A DNA stretch of 5,515 nt, from contig JBKEBP010000135.1 in the NCBI GenBank assembly GCA_047973235.1, forward strand, positions 1 through 5,515, read 5' to 3'. This DNA is from Aequitasia sp047973235. GTDB lineage: Bacteria > Bacillota > Clostridia > Lachnospirales > Lachnospiraceae. The notes beneath the pieces were generated by a model that was given only the letters and a program-made list of their open reading frames with translations, did not search any database and was not told the DNA's origin. Of the stretch, positions 1-4,400 are shown piece by piece. The number at the start of each line of letters is the position of its first letter. The first letter of the stretch is position 1. The position numbers were made by a program, and so were the translations under genes.

Positions 1-64
1 GTTGCTACCTTGGAGTGATAATATACCTGAAAGATGTAAAAATAACAAAAATCCACAGACGTAG
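1..64 (+). CDS. IS66-family transposase (TnpC), C-terminal end only
   Basis: Partial gene entering from the left edge. Codons from position 2 read LLPWSDNIPERCK and continue seven more residues to a TAG at 62-64. An LLPWS...P..C ending is what I know from the extreme C-terminus of IS66-family DDE transposases in Firmicutes (the IS66 C-terminal element), where the protein ends about ten residues later. The complete protein, including the catalytic DDE domain, would lie outside the window to the left. Support comes from context: the stop codon overlaps a strong terminator hairpin, and an IS66-like terminal repeat ends 56 bases further on. Only 20 residues are visible, so the family call rests on a short motif plus that agreement. 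The catalytic state of the transposase cannot be judged here. Confidence 0.68.
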   Translation, partial: LLPWSDNIPERCKNNKNPQT

Positions 65-92
65 TAAGATTATACTATAGCTGTGGATTTTT
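47..92 (+). terminator. Strong hairpin terminator after the transposase, potentially bidirectional
   Basis: AAAAATCCACAG (47-58) and CTGTGGATTTTT (81-92) form a perfect 12-bp inverted repeat. The loop contains a second small stem, TAGTA (62-66) with TACTA (73-77), so the whole structure is one long hairpin with a short internal loop. The GC-containing core is followed by a T run on the + strand and, by symmetry, on the minus strand. This fits rho-independent termination of the transposase transcript and could also stop readthrough from the minus-strand operon. The stop codon (62-64) lies inside the hairpin. Confidence 0.8.
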
Positions 93-97
93 ATATA

Positions 98-120
98 GGT
101 GTGCTTGAATTGACGCTTAC
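98..120 (-). repeat. Putative IS66 right terminal inverted repeat
   Basis: Read on the minus strand from position 120, the sequence begins GTAAGCGTCAATT. The GTAAGCG start matches what I know of IS66-family ends. The inner boundary is a guess of about 23 bases, because the partner repeat is not in the window. Confidence 0.6.
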
Positions 121-308
121 GCAAGTTACTGGCTATCACTGATAAGATTGCACCCATATTGTGCGCAACAAAAACCCCTTACCTGGTGACAAAAAAAACG
201 CAGTAAAAAAAACAACGAGTTTTTAGCTCCCCATTGATTTTTTTATTGTAATAATATTCGCTTTTTTTACGATATAAATTCACAGTAGGTACTCAAGTAG
301 TCCTATTA
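121..308. other. Gene-free A-tract-rich spacer between the IS end and the PIN gene
   Basis: No reading frame here resembles a protein. The notable content is a series of homopolymer tracts: A8 at 191-198, A8 at 205-212, T5 at 220-224, T7 at 238-244 and T7 at 262-268. GTAAAAAAA (203-211) and TTTTTTTAC (262-270) are a 9-bp inverted repeat with a 50-base loop. In the minus-strand transcript this would be an AU-only hairpin downstream of the PIN gene. No GC-rich stem followed by a T run exists for the PIN gene, so its nearest convincing terminator is the symmetrical hairpin at 47-92. Confidence 0.6.
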
Positions 309-1502
309 TTAATGATCTGGCGCACATTTAATACAAAATGCACCTCCATCATTTTCATAAGTTATCTCACATCCACAATCGGGACAATATCGTTTACTGT
401 AATCGTAAGTGTCATCCGAATCGTCTCTTGTATGATGAACTATCTCAGACTCTAGGATGTCTTCTTCACGCAAATAAATTTTTTTCTCTACATCAACACC
501 ATTAAGCTCAATGTTCAAGGAGAAATTATCCTCGTCTTTGTCAATTGCTAAAGACACCTCTATTTCAACATTAATCCTAAACTTGCTTCGATATGTTATG
601 TATTCTTCCCAATAATACCTTCCATCTTCCCTATCGTAATAAGAGTTATCTTCATCACGCACAGAATATTCAACCACAGCTTCTACATTCGCATTTGCGA
701 CAACCAAAGCACTTTCTTCATCGCACTCATGAATATACTCGTATTCAATCGACTGCGTTTCGATGCATAGCAATTCTACATCATCATATACATCTTCTAC
801 ATCAATGCTCGACATATATAAAGCATCATCCAGTCTTTTCTTGATTTCTCCATCAAAACGCTCCGTATCAAACACTTCTTCAATCTCTATTGTTAAATGC
901 TCGGTTTGTGATATTGCGTAATTTAAAAATTTACTTAAATCGTCAAATATTTTATATCCTTTTTGATTTTTAAATGCCTTACGCATTCCTTTATCGATTG
1001 CAATAACACATATTTCTTCATCCGGAATGCTGACATAGTACTTCATTACCGAATCCACACAAATTGCGTCTTTAAATTCATTCGGTTTTTTTTCTTCAAA
1101 AGGATATTCTCTATCAAAATACTTTCTGACAATCTCATCAACATCAACACCGCTAATCGGTATGTTTATTGCATTTGTCGAAGACAAGTAATCGTCCCAA
1201 TATTTTCTCAAATCATCAACCATTTCAGACAAATTGATGGACGCAATTAATGGTCCCCACTTAGGATCTGCTCTAAAAGGACCGAAGGCCCTATTTACTT
1301 CTATTGCTTGGTTATATTGGGTGACTGCTACTAAAAGATTATCACCTATATGCTGATTTACTTCACGATAAACAATCCCGTTAACAAGTAATTCAACCAC
1401 ATCCTTCTCAGTTAATTGCTTTAGTTTCGAAAACTGTTTGTTAAAGAATGAAAAGTTCTTATTTTCATATACGCTAGTATCTATAAACACCTTAATCGCC
1501 AT
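309..1502 (-). CDS. PIN-domain (DUF4935-type) putative nuclease with C-terminal zinc ribbon
   Basis: A 397-residue protein. The N-terminal 200 residues look like the PIN fold, in the DUF4935 (PIN_12) group. They have the opening strand VFIDTS with Asp8, an IVYREV strand with Glu47, an EFKDAI helix with Asp145, and VIAIDKG with Asp170. These are the positions expected for the acidic metal-binding residues of PIN ribonucleases, so the enzyme is probably active. Residues 205-345 are a highly acidic, strand-rich region of alternating charged and hydrophobic residues with no family I can name. The C-terminus has two Cys pairs, Cys373/Cys376 and Cys390/Cys393, forming a compact zinc ribbon. The ATG start has TAGG seven bases upstream and AAAGG a little further out. 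It is probably the last gene of the minus-strand cassette. No antitoxin-like partner is adjacent. The target is unknown; RNA cleavage is the family norm. Confidence 0.88.
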   Translation of the reverse strand: MAIKVFIDTSVYENKNFSFFNKQFSKLKQLTEKDVVELLVNGIVYREVNQHIGDNLLVAVTQYNQAIEVNRAFGPFRADPKWGPLIASINLSEMVDDLRKYWDDYLSSTNAINIPISGVDVDEIVRKYFDREYPFEEKKPNEFKDAICVDSVMKYYVSIPDEEICVIAIDKGMRKAFKNQKGYKIFDDLSKFLNYAISQTEHLTIEIEEVFDTERFDGEIKKRLDDALYMSSIDVEDVYDDVELLCIETQSIEYEYIHECDEESALVVANANVEAVVEYSVRDEDNSYYDREDGRYYWEEYITYRSKFRINVEIEVSLAIDKDEDNFSLNIELNGVDVEKKIYLREEDILESEIVHHTRDDSDDTYDYSKRYCPDCGCEITYENDGGAFCIKCAPDH

Positions 1503-1510
1503 AACAATGC

Positions 1511-1585
1511 CTACCTTTTCATGATATCTTCCATGATATTGTCCACTTCATCCTTCACTTACACCTGTGCCCTACCTAATGCTTC
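1511..1585 (-). pseudogene. Possible remnant reading frame just before the PIN gene
   Basis: One minus-strand frame reads EALGRAQV, a TAA at 1559-1561, then VKDEVDNIMEDIMKR and a TAG at 1511-1513. That TAG lies eight bases before the PIN start codon, a typical operon spacing. The 15-residue segment has helical, protein-like composition and could be the true C-terminus of an upstream gene. It is out of frame with the zinc-ribbon remnant that ends at 1572. The stretch is short and could be chance; I recognise no family. Confidence 0.25.
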
Positions 1586-1703
1586 TTATATATCTGCAGT
1601 TAGGATAATTACTACAACCAATGAATCGCCCAAACTTGCCCATCTTTTCTTTCAAATCACCGCCACAATCAGGACACTTATTAACTTCTATCTTAGCAGC
1701 TTT
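1572..1703 (-). pseudogene. Stranded topoisomerase-type C4 zinc ribbon, in frame after a TAG
   Basis: The frame of the CoiA-like gene continues past its TAG (1704-1706) for 43 codons to another TAG at 1572-1574. The segment encodes CPDCGG, then GKFGRFIGCS, then YPNCRYIR: four cysteines in the spacing of the C4 zinc finger at the C-terminus of bacterial topoisomerase I (zf-C4_Topoisom), which binds single-stranded DNA. The match is too complete to be a chance frame, and no start codon with a ribosome binding site precedes it. It is best read as the original C-terminus of the upstream protein, cut off by a nonsense change (for example CAG or AAG to TAG), by a sequencing error, or separated by a stop that is sometimes read through. 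With it the protein would be 469 residues. Confidence 0.8.
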
Positions 1704-2981
1704 CTATACCGGCTCAGGCATTCTAATAATCCTGGCTTCAGGGTTGTTCTTTTGACATTCGTAGCATATGCCAAGATTAATACGATTCACTCCGCCATAG
1801 GAACTAAATTTAGACTCAAGTGCTATCTTTCCACAGAACTCGCACTTAACCCAACGTCTTCCCAGCGAATCTCTTACTTGCTCCTCTTGTTGATTCATCA
1901 GTTCCAACAGGTTATCTGCAAATCGTCTCTCTGCTTCGATACGTTCCTGCTCTTCTATAAGTTTACGCCTTTCAGCTTCAGATCGCGCCTTTTCTGCTTC
2001 ATCGCGTTGCTTAGCTTCTCGTTCGGTAGCAAGCTTCTGTTCTTCTTCCCAGCGTTGTCTACGTTCTTCTGCCTCTGCTCGTGCCTGTCGTTCTCTTTCT
2101 TCGCACATCTTAGCTTCTCTCTCTGCTGCAAGTCGGCGTTCTTCTTCCTGAGCCTTACGTCGTTCTTCGCGCTTAACACGTTCCAGCTCTATACCGACCT
2201 TCCATTCAACCTTCGAACGTTCCAAAAGATCATTAAGAGTAACAGATTGATAAATTACTTTTCCATCATCAATTGTGAACTCATCTAGATTGTCCTCTGC
2301 AAGTATTATCTCCTGCCACAGGCCATCAATATCTCGAGCGCAGAATGCAGCTCTTAACCTAGCTGTAGAATAATCACGATCTGTAACAGACAGAAACAAA
2401 CAATATCCCTGTTCACTTTGAACCTTCATAACGCCTTCAGGGTACTGCCCATTATATCCAAAATTGCGTATATCTACAACGTAGATTACGCATATACCTT
2501 TGCTATTTTCCTTAAGAAGATTTATCTTTTCTTCTGACAAATTAATTCTTTCATTACAATAGCTCAGTCCGACCCTTCTGCTCCTCGATAGGAATGTAAA
2601 CTCATATTTACGTGTGATATCACTCACTTCCATCACCGGAACTCTTGATTCAATGTCTGGATCTTGAAGTTTGTCATCAAGCCAACATTTTAAAACAATC
2701 TTTGAATCAATTGAATTCTGTCCTTCAATAACTGCTTCACATGAGGAATTTAATTCTCCATCTTTTAGCCTAAAATGCTGTTCCTTGAGATTACGGTCTC
2801 CTGCTACAAGAATTAAATTTGAGCCACAGCCACAAGGACAAAAAAGCTGATTACTTCTGCTCTTTCCACGAAGGTCTCTTAACTTTTCCGGAATATTAAT
2901 TTGTTTCCCATTTACAACAGTATATATCGTTTCAATTCCGATATACTTTCCGTCACATAGGCATACTGTTCTCTGTTCCAA
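1704..2981 (-). CDS. CoiA-like zinc and coiled-coil protein, C-terminally truncated by TAG
   Basis: A 425-residue protein with a TTG start; GGGGG at 2989-2993 lies seven bases upstream, and an in-frame TAA closes the frame above it with no ATG available. Residues 45-100 contain FCPCGCG (Cys48, Cys50, Cys52), HFR (His69), Cys81 and the helix SKIVLKCWLDDKL. This resembles the N-terminal zinc finger and start of the nuclease-like domain in CoiA competence-family proteins. Residues 115-250 are an alpha/beta region (VPVMEVSD, GICVIYVVDI) that could be a degenerate restriction-endonuclease fold; I cannot find a clear D...ExK set. Residues 262-372 are a long, highly charged Arg/Glu coiled coil. Residues 376-412 form a zinc ribbon (Cys380, Cys383, Cys406, Cys409). 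The frame continues after the stop into another zinc ribbon (1572-1703). A DNA-binding role is inferred; the exact function is unknown. Confidence 0.82.
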   Translation of the reverse strand: MEQRTVCLCDGKYIGIETIYTVVNGKQINIPEKLRDLRGKSRSNQLFCPCGCGSNLILVAGDRNLKEQHFRLKDGELNSSCEAVIEGQNSIDSKIVLKCWLDDKLQDPDIESRVPVMEVSDITRKYEFTFLSRSRRVGLSYCNERINLSEEKINLLKENSKGICVIYVVDIRNFGYNGQYPEGVMKVQSEQGYCLFLSVTDRDYSTARLRAAFCARDIDGLWQEIILAEDNLDEFTIDDGKVIYQSVTLNDLLERSKVEWKVGIELERVKREERRKAQEEERRLAAEREAKMCEERERQARAEAEERRQRWEEEQKLATEREAKQRDEAEKARSEAERRKLIEEQERIEAERRFADNLLELMNQQEEQVRDSLGRRWVKCEFCGKIALESKFSSYGGVNRINLGICYECQKNNPEARIIRMPEPV

Positions 2982-3021
2982 AAGAACACCCCCATCTGAT
3001 TAATATCAAAAACAATCCTCT

Positions 3022-3259
3022 TCACTGACCTTTTTTCGGTTTGCAGCATTTCACTACTAGTTTTGCTTTGAATACTTCATCTGTCATTGTATCATATTCC
3101 ATGCAATGGACACTTCCGATGCTTTCCACACCTAAAGCCACACTGACCGTCATCATCTGAATAGTAACTACATCTTCCTTTGTATCGCCTGTTATCATCT
3201 TCCGCTCGATGAAATTTCTCTGCATGCCATGGTGTAACTAGTAATCGATTTGCCCCCAC
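3022..3259 (-). pseudogene. Small Cys-rich putative zinc protein, broken by a frameshift
   Basis: The 5' part reads from a GTG at 3257-3259 with GAGG six bases upstream (3266-3269). It passes through RYKGRCSYYSDDDGQCGFRCGK and would then stop at a TGA (3092-3094). A different frame takes over near 3121 and reads IGSVHCMEYDTMTDEVFKAK to a TGA at 3022-3024. Joined, they give the pattern C-x-YY-x(n)-C-x3-C-x2-C-x-GS-x-HC-x2-Y-x3-TDE-x-FK, which I recall from memory as a small family in clostridial genomes. Restoring two bases before 3121 (AAG TGC ATC) would give GKCIGSVHC and a protein of about 79 residues. The break is therefore a 2-base loss or 1-base gain, by mutation or sequencing error. The gene lies 18 bases after the DUF4268 gene and 40 bases before the CoiA-like gene. 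Its function is unknown; metal binding is inferred from the cysteines. Confidence 0.68.
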
Positions 3260-3265
3260 TTTGTA

Positions 3266-3269
3266 CCTC
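3266..3269 (-). promoter_or_regulatory. Ribosome binding site deciding the GTG start of the Cys-rich gene
   Basis: GAGG is placed six bases before GTG (3257-3259). The frame is open back to a TTG at 3275-3277, directly after the DUF4268 stop, but that TTG has no comparable site, so the GTG is preferred. Confidence 0.5.
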
Positions 3270-3277
3270 AAAATCAA

Positions 3278-4204
3278 CTACTTTATATGCTTTTTAAATA
3301 CCGTTCTCATAATAATAACCTTTTTTATCACCTCATCCATTAGCTTTGGATAGTTATTGTGATTGTCAAAATCCAATCCTGGAATTTTGTGAAGGATACG
3401 GCTCGTCTTTTTATTATCTAAACGTTGCCACTCGTATTCTAACCCCGACTCGCTTTCAATAGCTTCTCTTTCAGAAAACAATGTATCAAACAAGGCTTTA
3501 TCATCACCGATATTAATTTCAACCCCTATAAATGAATCACTATTTACAAGAGTAATTCCTATATGACAAGCACTATTTCCAATAGCAACATCATACCAAT
3601 GATCAGTTGATGCTTTTCGTACATTAAAAGGTTTTCCATGCGCAATAATCTCGTCATTGAATTGTGTCCAAAAGGTTAATCTCTCAGTCTGTGACTTGTT
3701 TAGCGAATCGCTTGAAGTTGCATTTTGGGATGACTTAATAAAATCGTTTGGTTGTTCTATGACTTCAAACTTGGGAGCCGGATCAGAATCACCAATCTTA
3801 TATGCATGAAGTTCAATAAGAAAGAAATCAATGCCACTTCGAGTATTATTGTTTAACCACTCAATAGCACTACGATGTTCCTCACGCGCCAGCTTAACAA
3901 TCCACACAATCACTTTCGCATCAAGGCCTGAGGCATAGGTAATGATCTTACCAAGATGATCATGATTAGATGATTCAAGCTGGTTTTCAATAATAACTTT
4001 TGTTCCATCAGTCTCATCAACAGCCACAATATCACAACGATATGACCCAACATAAGCTTCCTTGTTGACTTCAACAAGTGTAAGTCCAAGAATATCATTT
4101 AAATATGCAATATTTTCTGGTTCTGCAAGCCAATTTGAGAAATCATACTGCTCATGCTTCCACAAATCGCGTATATCAACTTCCGTTAACATTCCTATTT
4201 TCAT
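3278..4204 (-). CDS. DUF4268 protein with PD-(D/E)XK-like nuclease domain
   Basis: A 308-residue protein. The N-terminal half (about 15-135) has the layout of a PD-(D/E)XK nuclease. A helix WKHEQYDFSNWL leads to LTLVEVNKEAYVGSYRCDIVA (Glu45, Asp58), then VIIENQLESSNHDHLGKIITYA, where Glu73 and Gln75 form an ExQ variant of the catalytic pair and Lys86/Tyr90 lie on the following helix. Such proteins resemble DUF91/NucS-like nucleases. A Ser/Asn/Gln-rich linker (about 152-172) joins the DUF4268 domain (about 173-305), marked by LTFWTQFND, HWYDVAIG and GVEINIGDDKALFDTL. The ATG start is set by GGAGG six bases upstream and by an in-frame TAA three bases before it. The gene follows hsdR by 173 bases. 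A role as an accessory nuclease is inferred; the substrate is unknown. Confidence 0.9.
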   Translation of the reverse strand: MKIGMLTEVDIRDLWKHEQYDFSNWLAEPENIAYLNDILGLTLVEVNKEAYVGSYRCDIVAVDETDGTKVIIENQLESSNHDHLGKIITYASGLDAKVIVWIVKLAREEHRSAIEWLNNNTRSGIDFFLIELHAYKIGDSDPAPKFEVIEQPNDFIKSSQNATSSDSLNKSQTERLTFWTQFNDEIIAHGKPFNVRKASTDHWYDVAIGNSACHIGITLVNSDSFIGVEINIGDDKALFDTLFSEREAIESESGLEYEWQRLDNKKTSRILHKIPGLDFDNHNNYPKLMDEVIKKVIIMRTVFKKHIK

Positions 4205-4207
4205 CTG

Positions 4208-4231
4208 TTACCTCCGCCTCATGATGTTCAT
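4208..4231 (-). promoter_or_regulatory. Seven-codon minigene overlapping the Shine-Dalgarno of the DUF4268 gene
   Basis: ATG at 4229-4231 opens MNIMRRR and ends with TAA at 4208-4210, three bases before the DUF4268 ATG and in the same frame. Its last three codons (AGG CGG AGG) are the Shine-Dalgarno region of the next gene. AGG four bases before its own ATG could allow translation, which would then be coupled to the main gene. It may also be chance. Confidence 0.25.
4211..4215 (-). promoter_or_regulatory. Strong ribosome binding site of the DUF4268 gene
   Basis: GGAGG lies six bases upstream of the ATG at 4202-4204, the best Shine-Dalgarno in the window. It fixes this start and implies efficient translation. 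Confidence 0.8.
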
Positions 4232-4371
4232 GGTACCTGTTACTGTTTACTTTAATGTAACATAAACATCTACAATGTAATAGTACTACTCCTCTAGCTC
4301 CAGCTATGCCTAGGAGCTTGTTATATCACCGTTTTTATATTGGATTTGAGATTATGCTCAGTAACCGCTGC

Positions 4372-4400
4372 ATTATATCAATATTTAATATTTTCTGCAA
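4372..4400 (-). promoter_or_regulatory. Candidate extended -10 promoter at the 3' end of hsdR
   Basis: On the minus strand, TATAAT at 4372-4377 is preceded by TGA, giving TGATATAAT, a perfect extended -10 element; the TGA is also the hsdR stop codon. TTGCAG at 4395-4400 is a partial -35 (TTG matches) with a 17-base spacer. It would drive the DUF4268 gene and the genes after it, with a leader of about 160 bases. AT-rich DNA produces such matches by chance, so the call is moderate. Confidence 0.42.

Larger units (their letters stand above)
1..120 (+). mobile_element. Right end of an IS66-family insertion sequence
   Basis: This stretch holds the transposase tail, its terminator and a putative right terminal inverted repeat ending at 120. 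Read inward from 120 on the minus strand, the end is GTAAGCGTCAATT; IS66-family terminal repeats characteristically begin with GTAA, commonly GTAAGCG. The family usually makes 8-bp target duplications, so 121-128 (gcaagtta) is the predicted right copy. The left end is outside the window, so neither the matching repeat nor the duplication can be checked. The element points away from the minus-strand genes and does not interrupt any recognisable gene here. Confidence 0.66.
4205..4371 (-). other. Long 5' leader of the DUF4268 gene with inverted repeats
   Basis: This untranslated stretch follows the candidate promoter. AGCTCC (4296-4301) and GGAGCT (4313-4318) form a 6-bp stem with an 11-base loop; an overlapping alternative pairs CTCCTAG with CTAG..GAG in the same place. 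TGTTAC (4238-4243) and GTAACA (4257-4262) form another 6-bp inverted repeat with a 13-base loop. Neither stem is followed by a T run on the minus strand, so neither is a convincing hsdR terminator. They could be operator or leader-RNA elements, but the support is weak. Confidence 0.4.

Noticed and set aside
133..145. TATCACTGATA palindrome resembling the core of a tet operator
   Set aside because: Only the 11-base core matches, the flanks break the symmetry, no tetR or tetA-type gene is nearby, and no promoter is placed to be controlled by it.
145..171. Imperfect hairpin TTGCACC / GTGCGCAA as a terminator
   Set aside because: It needs a bulge, has a short stem, and lacks a T run on the side that would serve the minus-strand genes.
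1955..2179. Overlapping minus-strand frame of 74 codons inside the coiled coil
   Set aside because: It is an out-of-frame copy of the repetitive Arg/Glu coding sequence with no start signal; the main frame explains the region.
1521..2288. Long + strand open frame of 255 codons opposite the CoiA-like gene
   Set aside because: It is antisense to the Arg/Glu coiled coil, which yields Ser/Phe/Leu-rich translation; it has no ribosome binding site and no recognisable motif.
4296..4318. AGCTCC/GGAGCT hairpin as the hsdR terminator
   Set aside because: The stem is six bases with an 11-base loop and no T run follows on the minus strand, so it is listed only as a leader inverted repeat.
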